From contig CAJNDS010002382.1 in assembly GCA_905221605.1 (NCBI GenBank), forward strand, positions 327,007 through 391,006: a stretch of 64,000 nucleotides of DNA, given 5' to 3'. The notes under the pieces were generated by a model. The model saw only the letters and a program-made list of their open reading frames with translations, ran no database searches and was not told the DNA's origin. Position numbers and translations under genes: made by a program. Shown piece after piece: positions 9,297 through 21,430 of this stretch (the stretch's first letter is position 1; every line of letters begins with the position of its first letter). Source of the stretch: Symbiodinium natans (Eukaryota; Sar; Dinophyceae; Suessiales; Symbiodiniaceae).

Positions 9297-12200
9297 AGAA
9301 ACTAGCCATGTGAGAGTCACACCTCCGAATCCGGTGTAATGGCATGCAGCCGGTGTCCTCATTGGCAATGCTCGGCTTGAAAAAGATATCTGCAACCTGC
9401 GCTGCTTTGCATTCACATGAGAAACAATGCAGAAGTGCCTGTGTGGATCTTTGCTCTGAATCTCTGAGGTGTGTTGAGACCTAGTAGCCTAGAGAGTACG
9501 GTCCTTGGGCGCACGCCGCTTTCGGAAGTTTTGCCGCTGTGACATGTACAACTTGGCAAAGGGCACTATTTAGAAGCCCTAGCCATCCTGATATATATGT
9601 ACATATCATCCACACATATATTTAAGACATATTACGCTCTTGGAACAAGACCACAAGGAACGCACCTGCACTCCCACGACGCGCCGCCGCGAGGAGAGGT
9701 CGTGCAGGCAAAGCGCCCCCACCTTGCGATGACAATACTTTTCTTTCTTGAACTACAAATATTTACATATTTTCAAAAACATTCTATATACATATACTTA
9801 CCATACAGCCTTTGAAGTTTACCGTAGCATAATGTAATGGTCGGGTCCACGTGTCCAAGGACGCATGGCAAGCTCCCCTTGAGGCCCTTGAGTCTTCTCC
9901 CCTTGGACCTAGGATTTGGAGTTCAACCTAGGTTACCTTAGAATCCTTTTAAGGGTGCTTGTATGAGTTACTTACAAAGGCGCACATTTGGGGTTCTCAA
10001 TAAGGTCTATGCAAGAATCACCCGCCTGCACAACCATTCCTCAGGCTCGGGCCGTGCGACAAGGAGCATGGGCGTAGGAAGCCAAGAAGGCCCGTGCCTG
10101 TCACTGAGCCCGCAGCCCCAGCAAAACACCTCAATCATTTTGTTACACTTGCCTTTCTAGGTTGCTACGTGCTACTGACATCTACAAAGAAGCCCTTCGA
10201 AAGCCAAGAGATACTGCACCACAGGCTCTGGTTGCATGCTCTGTGATTGTTCCACTCGTTTACCTCGAGCGCTGGGAATGAGCGGCCTCGCCCATGCTCT
10301 GCGGCTTCTCGCGAATCTGGCCTTTGAAGGTGACAACCTGCAAGTACCGCATATGCGTGACTCCGAAACCGAAGCCAGTGAGTCAGAGCCCAGAAAACAC
10401 ATCCGAAGCCATCGGCGCCGAAACCTATGTTCTTGAAGACTTGGGGAAGGCCCTGGGCGCACACAGCCACAGCCCAAGTCGCTTCTCCAAGGAGCTGATT
10501 TATGTTTTCCACCGGAAGAAAGATCATTCCAGTTCGAGGAAGTTGAAATCACCTAATTACTCGGCACCCAAAGCCTAAAGCCAATGGCCTGGTCTGCTGT
10601 CAGTAGGAGCCGGGAAGGGTTTAGGTCGACCTTCAGCAGTGCCTGAGCCAGAGCGAGGGCTTCTAAGGTCTGGAGTTTACTGGGTTCAAGAAGTTCATCA
10701 GGTTCGTAGGGCTTGCTCCCCGTAGGATTAGGCTGTAGGATTTCCGGGATGAGTTTAAGCTAAGGCTTCAGGTTTAGGATTTTGGGGGTGGATCAGGCAC
10801 TCAGAACCTCAGAGAGCATTGCCCCGTCAAGCTCAACCCCTAAACCCTGAGCCGTACGTCCCACGAGTTTCAAAAAGGAAGCGCAAGTAGAATCATTGCC
10901 CCGACTGCCTCATGAAGGCCATGCTACATCAGCCTTGGCCGTGGCCAGGAGACGTACCAGCCTCATTCCGTTCGCTTCCACGGCTGAGGTTCCACTGCTT
11001 CGGGCTTCAGGCTGCTGAGCGAGTTCTTCATGCCAAGGGATGCACAAAGCATGCCTTTGACTAAAACTCAAAAAAGCTCATAATTGCGAGCGTTGTCATC
11101 ACTACAACTTGCTGCCAGGAGTCGTCTCCGCGTCGCCGGAAGCCCGGTCGCCCAGTGACTTTTCATCCACTTCCGGCGTCCTGAGCTCCCAAGCAGTCAC
11201 TAGTTGGTTTCGGCCGCAGTTCGGCCCCACCTATGGGGGACATGATCCTCTCTGTGCTAGGAAACTCAGAGGGTGTTGGGCTGTCTGGGGTTTTTTGGGG
11301 GTTCCCCCTCCCCCAAGGCACCCTACATGGTACGAGACATGCAGGCAGGCAGCCGTACATCGAACTCCACACCTCTGACCGCAGAAATGGCATTTCAGTG
11401 GCGAACTAGGATAACAAGACATGTGGGGCATAGCACAGGCCACAAGGAGGAGCACAAGGCATTCTGGGGCTCGGCGGGTCTGTGAAGTTCAGCAGCATCG
11501 AGGATGACGTTTGTGCCAGACAGGGGTAAGGGCAGCTGCAAAACAGAGAGGCTGGGTATAAGAAGAGCTGACAAACCCGAAGCATTCCACGCCTGCTTCT
11601 TCCAGCAGCCTCCGCCTGGGCCTGCGAGCACCGCAGCTTAGAGTTTAGAATGTTTAGAGCTTCGAGGAATCCTTGGCAGTCTTCAACCTCTCATGAAGCC
11701 CACAAACACAAATCTAGATTGCGGCACATCCAGAAGTTGGAGACGCAGGAATTGAGGGCATTCCGCAGCCATTTGCAGGGACTTTTGCTTACGAGGATTT
11801 ACCATGACATTCGCCTGCTGCGCGAGCCCAGAAGCAGTGGCGGCAGAGCCAGGGTAAGCGCCATCCTCGGCATGTCTTTGAAGATTCCGGTCACGTTTGG
11901 GGGGTGGCAGGAAAAATGTTTCGGCGGGTTGCAAGTGTGTTGTGGGGGCTCTGACTGTGTGCGTGCGTGGAAACTCTTTATCCAAGAGTAGATCAGTCCG
12001 TTAGCCGACCGAAGAACAACTTGTTCTACAATGCAGGGGGCCAGCGCTCTCCCTGGGGGTCGCTGGCCAACGAAGACACCCCCAGGGAGGGGTGAAAACG
12101 TACCTGCACTCCTTTTCCGATCAGACGGCTTGATGTTTCACTCGCTGAGGAGTGTAAAGAAAACTAAGGGTGTGCTCAATCGATTTCTCGAAACGACAAC

Positions 12201-14842
12201 CGATCTGAGGGACATGCCATATGTGTGAGCGCTTGCGTGTTCATTTTGTGTAGGGTTCAGCGCAAGGGGAAGATTGGGGCCTTGCGCTGTCGTGGTCCCG
12301 GTGTGCTGGGGAGCTCAGATGGTTTGCTGAATTCACAACATTGGGCCGCTCATGGCTTCATGGCGTCACCACCTATCCCGAACACATGACAGGCAATCGT
12401 CTGAACCTGGAGACAGAGGCTGCCCTGAATAACTTCGTAGTGTCTGAAACTGAAACCCACAAAACTGCAGGTCCAGGATGCGGCCGCGCTTGCGGGGAAC
12501 CTGTGGCTCCTGGTCGCACGTCGTCCCATTAGCAGGGCTTAGCTCGCTACTGGTACAACCTATTGAAGGACCGTCTGAGCGACGCAGCTGGCTACAGGCG
12601 CCCGACGTTGAGGTTGCTTGAAAAGAGTCCACATGAAAGTGCAAGCCTAGGGCCTAGCGGGTAGAATCCTTAGAGCTTGATGAGGGCTTCTTAGGGAATC
12701 GGAGATGGACAAGCTGCAGGTCATGTCCACATGTCTACAACGATCAAAGTCCCTGTCGCGGACGCAGGGTGCTACGAGGGACTTCTAAGGAGGTTCTGAC
12801 TCAGACCACTAACGGAGCCGGTCTGGCTCAGCCCAACAAAGTCTTACACGCGAAAGCCAGAAACCCACTGCGGAGGTCACTGCAGCTCCTCTTGGTAAGC
12901 GCCGCACTGGGAGTAAGGCGCCCGGGATGCCCTGGGGCAATGAAGCTAAAGATCTTCTTTGATGTGGGGCTTGATCGACATGATGGACTCTTCTTGGCGC
13001 CCTAAACTTTCAACATATTTGCAAAATCAGGAACCCAAAAAGGGCAACAAAGAGTTGATCTGGCCTCCATATGACTCCTGCTTTTCGCATTGAGACTCGT
13101 CTACTCGAAACCATGTCAATGTCATGGGGAAGTCACAGATGCGGGAAGTCTCTGCCTGCTCTGGAGTTGCAAGAACAATCACCCCAGTAAAATTCTTGAG
13201 ACGGCTGTAACTGTAGCTTGGCCTGCGCCCTAAACTCTGCCTGAAGATAACGGAGCTTGGAGCAGTTCAGAAGTGTATCAGGCTGCTTCAGGCTTAGGGT
13301 TTAAGATTCAAGCTTCCTGGGGGCTTACAACGGTATGCCGATTGGGAGCTGCGGTGCGCATCAAGATGTAACAATCAGAATCAGGCTCTTCGAGCTTATT
13401 TCGAGCGGCACACGCACGCGCAAGGGGCCGCAGGAGGCGCAGGTGGCAAGTAAAAGTAGTGAACAATTCCTCGACACGACCTGGAGGGATGGGGGGAGGA
13501 GGGGCCACACATCGATCCAAGCACCTGAGCCACAATCGGCGCGCCACAAGTCCCCCCAAGCCCTACATCGAAAAAACCCAAAGCCCTAAGCCCGAATGTG
13601 GCGCCTCTACAAGAACGGATCTCGGCCGCGAGAGGGCTGCACAGGCCAGCGACATGAGCTCACCAGGAGCCGTGTCACCGAGCCACAGCGAGGGGCTTCA
13701 GGGTACGTGGGGGTATTGGGGCATCGTGGAGGGGGGAGGGCCAGGGAGCGTTGGGGGTTTGGGGTGCATGGCACTGGCCCGCTTGAGCTTCCACGCTTCG
13801 GAGCTTCTCAGAACCGGGTCTCTCCCGATTGATGGCCCACAAGCCATCCGGGATGCAAACCCTCTGGTAAAGGCTTATCTGCACTGCGTAAGCCTTACTA
13901 GGGGGGGTCCTGAACAATTGCCGTTGTGAAGCTGGCAGCCTTTTTGAAACTTTGGTGCTGAGGAAATGGGGGCTAAGCCAGGCACGGTCTGCGAGCAAGC
14001 TTTGCTTCTTGTTGGAGGGCTCCTACTTGCATGGAGCGTCCTTTGAGTCTTCAACCATCTAGAGGCCGGACATGATTGTTACCTTAGTAAGGTATATGAG
14101 AAAGATGTTGTTGAGCCTACATGAACTCTGAAGTTTACAACGACCGGGATGCACTTACACAATGATTGAGCCGGGGCGCATCTTCTCAGGTCTTCCCTGG
14201 TAAGATCGGTTTGGCATGCCAACTGAGAATCTGGGATCCGGGCCAGGGCTCCACGAAGCCGCGTCGTCATGGCACTCATGTCGAGGATGGCAGGGATTCG
14301 ATATTCTGGGGGGGTGGTTCGGAGAGGTTTCCGTGCCTTATGCGGAGTTTGGGGGGGCACAGGCTATGGGCTCCAGGGTGGTGGAGAGTGGACAGGCTTG
14401 GGCAGGGAGTTCAGATGTGAGGTGAGGGGATATATGGCTCAAAGCCGTTGAACTTATATGCGAAATTCTGCAGAATGCAGCAAGATTCTGTTGAAGAGAC
14501 ATGCAAGAAATCTCCGTGGAGTGCCCAGTCCCAGAGAGATCCTGCCGAGCATCCATGGAGTGCCAACCTGCAGAGAATTCCGCCGAGTATCAAACCCCTG
14601 AGACTCATGCCTAGTGAACCCCCTCAGTGTCCACCCCCAGAGAAGCCCCGCAAAGTATCCCGAAAAGACCTCTCCGGCTCGTTTTTTTGGGAATGCACTC
14701 CCGCAAGGTTAAGCTAGACGTGAGAAGTCATAAGTTGAAGCTATCAGTTGCGCACTGCAAGTTGCAGGTTCTGCGTGATTATATGGACTCAACGGAGCGC
14801 AATGCGCAATGATGAGCTTTCTCTTCTTGCATTTCGCTCGCA
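9297..14842. other. Gene-poor interval
   Basis: No coding region with a recognisable domain. 9590-9830 is locally AT-rich. At 10740-10855 a G-rich tract (GGTTTAGGATTTTGGGGG) is followed about 50 bp later by its C-rich inverse (AACCCCTAAACCCTGAG), the same arrangement seen in the introns of the 38-60 kb gene. At 14510-14650 there is a degenerate stretch related to the GGAGTGCCCAACCCCAGAG repeats found at 21.2 and 54.7 kb. Confidence 0.5.
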
Positions 14843-17340
14843 CGCAGCTGCGGAGTGAAACTACAAGTGCAGCTTGGGAGTCTGCATTGCTCAAGACGCG
14901 GAACCAAATCGATATACATACAACAATCGCTACTTGCTGTCTTGACCGAAGGACGCCGACTCCAACTTCCGCTTCTGTCAACAGAGATTCTTCTTGGCAG
15001 ACTTCTGAACCCCTCCTACATGCTAAGCGTTTGGCCCCCTGGCTATCCGCAGCACAAAGTGCTAACAGCAAACCAGAAGAGAGCCAAGCGTTCGCTGCAG
15101 CAAATGTGTCCACGGCGAAACATCAAAATCTCCTCCTGTCCGTTCTTCTTGCAATTTCGCAGCTGCGGAGTGAAACTACAAGTGCAGCTTGGGCATTGCT
15201 CAAGACGCGGAACCAAATCGATATACATACAACAATCGCTACTTGCTGTCTTGACCGAAGGACGCCGACTCCAACTTCCGCTTCTGTCAACAGAGATTCT
15301 TCTTGGCAGACTTCTGAACCCCTCCTACATGCTAAGCGTTTGGCCCCCTGGCTATCCGCAGCACAAAGTGCTAACAGCAAACCAGAAGAGAGCCAAGCGT
15401 TCGCTGCAGCAAATGTGTCCACGGCGAAACATCAAAATCTCCTCCTGTCCGTTCTTCTTGCAATTTCGCAGCTGCGGAGTGAAACTACAAGTGCAGCTTG
15501 GGAGTCTGCATTGCTCAAGACGCGGAACCAAATCGATATACATACAACAATCGCTACTTGCTGTCTTGACCGAAGGACGCCGACTCCAACTTCCGCTTCT
15601 GTCAACAGAGATTCTTCTTGGCAGACTTCTGAACCCCTCCTACATGCTAAGCGTTTGGCCCCCTGGCTATCCGCAGCACAAAGTGCTAACAGCAAACCAG
15701 AAGAGAGCCAAGCGTTCGCTGCAGCAAATGTGTCCACGGCGAAACATCAAAATCTCCTCCTGTCCGTTCTTCTTGCAATTTCGCAGCTGCGGAGTGAAAC
15801 TACAAGTGCAGCTTGGGAGTCTGCATTGCTCAAGACGCGGAACCAGATCGATATACATACAACAATCGCTACTTGCTGTCTTGACCGAAGGACGCCGACT
15901 CCAACTTCCGCTTCTGTCAACAGAGATTCTTCTTGGCAGACTTCTGAACCCCTCCTACATGCTAAGCGTTTGGCCCCCTGGCTATCCGCAGCACAAAATG
16001 CTAACAGCAAACCAGAAGAGAGCCAAGCGTTCGCTGCAGCAAATGTGTCCACGGCGAAACATCAAAATCTCCTCCTGTCCGTTCTTCTTGCAATTTCGCA
16101 GCTGCGGAGTGAAACTACAAGTGCAGCTTGGGAGTCTGCATTGCTCAAGACGCGGAACCAGATCGATATACATACAACAATCGCTACTTGCTGTCTTGAC
16201 CGAAGGACGCCGACTCCAACTTCCGCTTCTGTCAACAGAGATTCTTCTTGGCAGACTTCTGAACCCCTCCTACATGCTAAGCGTTTGGCCCCCTGGCTAT
16301 CCGCAGCACAAAGTGCTAACAGCAAACCAGAAGAGAGCCAAGCGTTCGCTGCAGCAAATGTGTCCACGGCGAAACATCAAAATCTCCTCCTGTCCGTTCT
16401 TCTTGCAATTTCGCAGCTGCGGAGTGAAACTACAAGTGCAGCTTGGGAGTCTGCATTGCTCAAGACGCGGAACCAAATCGATATACATACAACAATCGCT
16501 ACTTGCTGTCTTGACCGAAGGACGCCGACTCCAACTTCCGCTTCTGTCAACAGAGATTCTTCTTGGCAGACTTCTGAACCCCTCCTACATGCTAAGCGTT
16601 TGGCCCCCTGGCTATCCGCAGCACAAAGTGCTAACAGCAAACCAGAAGAGAGCCAAGCGTTCGCTGCAGCAAATGTGTCCACGGCGAAACATCAAAATCT
16701 CCTCCTGTCCGTTCTTCTTGCAATTTCGCAGCTGCGGAGTGAAACTACAAGTGCAGCTTGGGAGTCTGCATTGCTCAAGACGCGGAACCAGATCGATATA
16801 CATACAACAATCGCTACTTGCTGTCTTGACCGAAGGACGCCGACTCCAACTTCCGCTTCTGTCAACAGAGATTCTTCTTGGCAGACTTCTGAACCCCTCC
16901 TACATGCTAAGCGTTTGGCCCCCTGGCTATCCGCAGCACAAAATGCTAACAGCAAACCAGAAGAGAGCCAAGCGTTCGCTGCAGCAAATGTGTCCACGGC
17001 GAAACATCAAAATCTCCTCCTGTCCGTTCTTCTTGCAATTTCGCAGCTGCGGAGTGAAACTACAAGTGCAGCTTGGGAGTCTGCATTGCTCAAGACGCGG
17101 AACCAGATCGATATACATACAACAATCGCTACTTGCTGTCTTGACCGAAGGACGCCGACTCCAACTTCCGCTTCTGTCAACAGAGATTCTTCTTGGCAGA
17201 CTTCTGAACCCCTCCTACATGCTAAGCGTTTGGCCCCCTGGCTATCCGCCAGCACAAAATGCTAACAGCAAACCAGAAGAGAGCCAAGCGTTCGCCGCAG
17301 CAAATGTGTCCACGGCGAAACATCAAAATCTCCTCCTGTC
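14843..17340 (+). repeat. Tandem array of a 315-bp unit, eight copies
   Basis: Units begin with CGCAGCTGCGGAGTGAAACT at 14843, 15158, 15467, 15782, 16097, 16412, 16727 and 17042. All are 315 bp except the second (309 bp, missing six bases) and the last, which is truncated and has one extra C near 17250. Copies are nearly identical; the main variants are CCAAATCG/CCAGATCG and CAAAGTG/CAAAATG. Because 315 is a multiple of three, two plus-strand frames stay open (14809-17265 and 14855-17362) and a minus frame is open for about 100 codons per unit. No known domain appears in any frame, so I treat it as a satellite-like array rather than a gene. Confidence 0.9.
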
Positions 17341-17649
17341 CACCCCGCGAGGGGCGGCATGATGGATCACGCTGTTCGCAGCAACTGTGTCCGAAGCAAA
17401 ACCATAGTGTTCTCAGCTGTTCTCGCTACAGCAAATGTGTGGGCAGCCCAAGTGGGTGGCATGATGGACAATGCTCTGTTGCTGTCCTGGGATCAAGATT
17501 CAAAGACGTAGCTTGTTTACTTCTGCTAGTCTCTTTCACCGATCATGCAGGCGTCGTGTGGGGAGTTCAGAATTAAAGTTCGGAAAATATGCAGCTCTTG
17601 GATTTACGTACCCAACGACCGGGAACTAGTGGCCTTCAGCAACGTTATT

Positions 17650-18245
17650 GTAAAGTTAAGATTTCGGGTTTCGGGTGTATGGCAAAGCGAGAACCACAAA
17701 AGGTCCTAGATAGCACGAGCCACAGACGCAAGCTTGCAAAGGCCTGACAACTCTCCTCAGTGCCATCCACATCTTGGCCACCAATGGCTTCGCCATCTGC
17801 GCTGATTTCATAGGGTCATCGCGGCTTGCAGGCCTCGCCGGCCTCGCCCCGAAGCCTCTTATGCGTCCGTCAACCCAGCGGCTCAACTCCTGCGCGGGCC
17901 TGACAAGACGCAAGCTGCAGTTTTGTGTCGTCCTGCTGGCGGCTACACCGTGGCAGGAGCTCGGTTCATCAGGAGCTCACCCCTCTTCACAGCAAAGTCT
18001 ACTCTGCACCATTGGAGACAAGGTCTGGGTCGCGGTTGGTCTCAAACCAGATCTCGACCATGCCTACTGCAAGGCCCAGGTTTGGGCCCTCCTGGGGTTG
18101 AGCTCGTCGTCCTGGGTCTTCCACAGGAGCCAGTGGTCGAAGGCAAAGCTCGTCCTCAAAAAAGGCCGGAAGTACAGCTGTCGTCTTCAAGCATCAAAAC
18201 GCTCCCGATGGCAACCAGAGCTGAGAAAATGTCGGTGTCCTAGTT
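17650..18245. repeat. Duplicated block, copy 1 (partner at 22.09-22.70 kb)
   Basis: 17889-18176 matches 22089-22400 in direct orientation (TCCTGCGCGGGCCTGACAAG ... to the segment ending CCGGAAGTACAGC). Copy 1 then jumps directly to CTGTCGTCTTCAAGCATC (18179-18240), which in copy 2 lies about 225 bp further on (22628-22700). Copy 1 thus lacks that interval, with the shared CTG at the junction. 17750-17850 also resembles 20796-20910. On the minus strand both copies encode a similar peptide (TSFAFD-x-WL-x-WKTQD), so the block may derive from a coding repeat. Confidence 0.7.
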
Positions 18246-18257
18246 TAAGCTGGGAAG

Positions 18258-20720
18258 AAGGCATATGGGAAAGAATTACCACGCCCAGGGAGCTGAAAAA
18301 AGATTTTCTTCAGCTAACAACCGACCAGAAGAAGGCACATGGGGAAGGATTACCACGCCCATGGAGCTGGAAAAAGATTTTCTTCAGCTAACAACCGACC
18401 AGAAGAAGGCATATGGGGAAACATTACCACGCCCAGGGAGCTGGAGAAAGCTTTTCTACAGCTAACAACCGACCAGCAGCAGGCGTATGGGGAAGGATTA
18501 CTGCGCCCATGGAGCTGGAAAAAGATGTTCTTCAGCTATCAACCGACCAGAAGCAAGGCATATGGGGAAGGATTACCACGCCCAGGGAGCTGGAAAAAGA
18601 TTTTCTTCAGCTAACAACCGCAAGGAAGAAGGCATATGGGGAAGGTTTACCACGCCAAGGCGGCTGGACAAAGACTTTCTTCAGCTAACAACCGACCAGA
18701 AGAAGGCATATGGGGAAGGATTTCCACGCCCATGGAGCTGGAAAAAGATTTTCTTCAGCTAACAACCGACCAGAAGAAGTATGGGGAAGGATTACCACGC
18801 CCAGAGAGCCGGAAAAAGATTTTCTTCAGCGAACAACCGACCAGAAGAAGGCATATGGGAAAGGATTACCGCGCCCAGGCCGCCCAGGGAGCTGGAAAAG
18901 ATTTTATTCAGCTAACAACCGACCAGAAGAAGGTTTATGGGGAAGGAGAACCACGCCCAGGGAGCTGGAAGAGATTGTCTTCAACTAACAACCGACCAGA
19001 AGAAGGCATATGGGGAAGGATTACCGCGCCCGGGGAGCTGGAGAAAGATTTTCTTCAGCTAACAACCGACCAGCAGCGGGCGTATGGGGAAGGATTACCG
19101 CGCCCATGGAGCTCGAAAAAGATGTTCTTCAGCTAACAACCGACCAGAAGAAGGCATATGGGAGGATTACCACGCCCAGGGAGCTGGAAAAAACATTTTC
19201 TTCAGCTAACAACCGACCAGAAGCAAGGCATATGGGGAAGGATTACCACGCCCAGGGAGCTGGAAAAACATTTTCTGCAGCCAACAATCCACCAGAAGAA
19301 GGCATATGGGGAAGGATTACCACGCCTAGGGAGCTGGAAAAAGATTTTCTTCAGCTAACAACAGACCAGAAGAAGGCATATGGGGAAGGATTACCGCGCC
19401 CAGGCCGCCCAGGGAGCTGGAAAAAGAATTTCTTCAGCTAACAACCGACCAGAAGAAGGCACATGGGAAAGGATTACCACGCCACCACGCCGCAGGAAAA
19501 AGATTTTCTTCTGCTAACAACCGACCAGAAGAAGGCAAATGGGAAAGGACTACCACACCACCACGCCCAGGGAGCTGGAAAAAAACTTTATTCAGCTAGC
19601 AACCGACCAGAAGAAGGCATATGGAGAAGCATTACCACGCCCAGGGAGCTGGAAAAAGATTTTCTTCAGCTAACAACCGACAAGAAGAAGGCATATGGGG
19701 AAGGATTACCACGCCCAGGGAGCCGGAAAAAGATTTTCTTCAGCTAACAACCGACCAGAAGAAGGCATATCGGGAAGGATTACCACGCCCACAACCGACC
19801 AGAAGCATATGGGAAAAAATCACCACGCCCATGGAGCTGGAAAAAGAGTTTCTTCAGCTAACAACCGACCAGAAGAAGTATGGGGAAGGACTACCACGCC
19901 CAGAGAGCTGGAAAAAGATGTTCTTCAGCTAACAACCGACCAGAAGAAGGCATATGGGGAAGGATTACCGCGCCCAGGCCGCCCAGCGAGCTGGAAAAAG
20001 ATTTTCTTCAGCTAACAACCGACCAGAAGAAGGTATATGGGAAGGATCACCACGCCCAGGGAGCTGGAAAAAGATTTTCTTCAGCTAACAACCGACCAGA
20101 AGCAGGCGTATGGGAAAGGATTACCGCGCACAGGGAGCTGGAAAAAGATTTTCTTCAGCTAACAACCGACCAGAAGAAGGAAGGATTACCACGCCCAGGG
20201 AGCTGGAAAAAGATTCCTTCAGCCAACAATCGAACAAAGAAGGCATATGGGGAAGGATTACCACGCCCAGGGAGCTGGAAAAAGAGTTTCTTCAGCTAAC
20301 AACCGACCAGAAGAAGGCATATGGGGAAGGATTACCACGCCCAGGGAGCTGGAAAAAGAGTTTCTTCAGCTAACAACCGACCAGAAGAAGGCATATGGGG
20401 AAGGATTACCACGCCCAGGGAAGGATCACCACGCCCAGGGAGCTGGAAAAAGATTTTCTTCAGCTAAGAACCGACCATAAGAAGGCACATGGGGAAGGAC
20501 TACCACGCCCAGGGAGCTGGAAAAAGAATAGAATTTCTTCAGCTAGCAAGCGACCAGGAGAAGGCATATCGGGAAGGATTACCACGCCCAGGGAGCTGGA
20601 AAAAGATTTTCTTCAGCTAACAACTGACCAGAAGAAGGCTTATGGGGAAGGATTACCACGCCCAGGGAGCGGGAAAAAGATTTTCTTCAGCCAGCAGCTA
20701 GCAACCGACCAGAAGAAGGC
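18258..20720 (+). repeat. Tandem array of a 74-bp unit, about 33 copies
   Basis: The consensus unit contains GCATATGGGGAAGGATTACC, CACGCCCAGGGAGCTGG, AAAAAGATTTTCTTCAGC and TAACAACCGACCAG, 74 bp in all. Copies differ by small indels (loss of GC in GCATATG, an inserted CAGGCCGCC, CAGCAGGCG for AAGAAGGCA) and substitutions, so the array is older than the 315-bp one. Since 74 is not a multiple of three, each frame meets TTCTTCAGCTAA every third unit and no long protein can be made. The unit has no palindromic spacer pattern and is not a CRISPR array. Confidence 0.92.
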
Positions 20721-20737
20721 ATCCCTCAGCAAACTGA

Positions 20738-20790
20738 GATGTCACCTCAAATAGGCCAAGTCACCGGCAGCGAGAGTTGCTCAAGACGCA
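20738..20790. repeat. Short duplicated segment flanking the 74-bp array
   Basis: GAGATGTCACCTCAAATAGG and the following ~30 bases (through GAGAGTTGCTCAAGACG) recur essentially identically at 23190-23242. They mark the edge of a duplicated block that includes the 17.9/22.1 kb copies. Confidence 0.7.
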
Positions 20791-21006
20791 CCAAATTCTG
20801 ACAAGCTCTCCTCAATCATCCACATCACCATCTGCACATGATTCATAGGGTCATCGAGACTTGCAGGCAGACTTGCAGGCCTCGCCCCGAGCTGCACCTG
20901 GCGCCTCATCTCCTGCGCTTCCGCCGACGGCAGCGGCCTGAACAGCTGGCCCAAAACCTTCAATTGAAACAGCGCTAGCTCCCTTTCGCAAGGCCTCTGA
21001 TGTCTG
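20778..21006 (-). CDS. Possible 3' exon of an unrecognised protein
   Basis: The minus strand reads CERELALFQLKVLG..., AEAQEMRRQVQLGARP..., DDPMNHVQMVMWMIEESL... and stops in TGA at 20778-20780, after a plausible AG acceptor (CTTCCAG) near 21006. Composition and amphipathic pattern are protein-like. A related but degraded stretch (GARPARPASRDDPMKSAQM) lies on the minus strand at 17770-17850, suggesting a duplicated, partly decayed gene end. I do not recognise the family. It could be a pseudogene fragment carried by the duplicated block. Confidence 0.35.
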
Positions 21007-21067
21007 GAAGCTGGGCGGTGGACGACAAGAAGCTCAGCTCAAAGACGTGGCCCTTTGCAGGCAAATG

Positions 21068-21430
21068 CAGAATTGTTTTACTTCGAACATCCCCACCTTG
21101 CTGCTCGTTCAACGGAAAGAGCGCAAATACGATGTTCAAACAAAGACACATTGATTCAACTACGCTTTCTTAGTTTTTGCTTGCAATTGGGGTTGGGCCA
21201 GTCCAGGGAGTCTCTGGGGCTGGGCACTCCAGGAGTCTCTGGGGGTGCATTTCAGGCAGTCTCTGGAATTGGGCACTCCAGGAGTTTCTGGGCGTTGGGC
21301 ACTCCAGGGTCTCCAGGGTCTCTGAAATTGGGCACTGCAGGGAGTCTCTAGGAGTAGATCGGGCGAGGAGAAGAGTTCCGGGCGAGGAAAAGAGTTGAGT
21401 TTAAAATCAAACAACCCCACACCGAAGGTG
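21068..21430 (-). repeat. Dispersed repeat element, copy 1 (inverted partner at 54.53-54.84 kb)
   Basis: Read on the minus strand, this begins with the terminal block CCCACCTTCGGTGTGGGGTT, continues with TTTAAACTCAACTCTT and CTCGCCCGGAACTCTTC, then several copies of a ~27-bp motif CCTGGAGTGCCCAA-x-CCCAGAGACT, and ends in GATGTTCGAAGTAAAA. The plus strand at 54534-54842 has the same order of blocks. The element carries no reading frame of its own and no obvious terminal inverted repeat. Confidence 0.75.

Noticed and set aside
14809-17362. Two overlapping open frames of more than 800 codons in the 315-bp array as real genes
   Set aside because: Both exist only because a near-identical unit of 3n length is repeated. 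No domain, and a minus frame is equally open.
18258-20720. CRISPR array
   Set aside because: Contiguous 74-bp units with no repeat/spacer alternation, in eukaryotic-type DNA.
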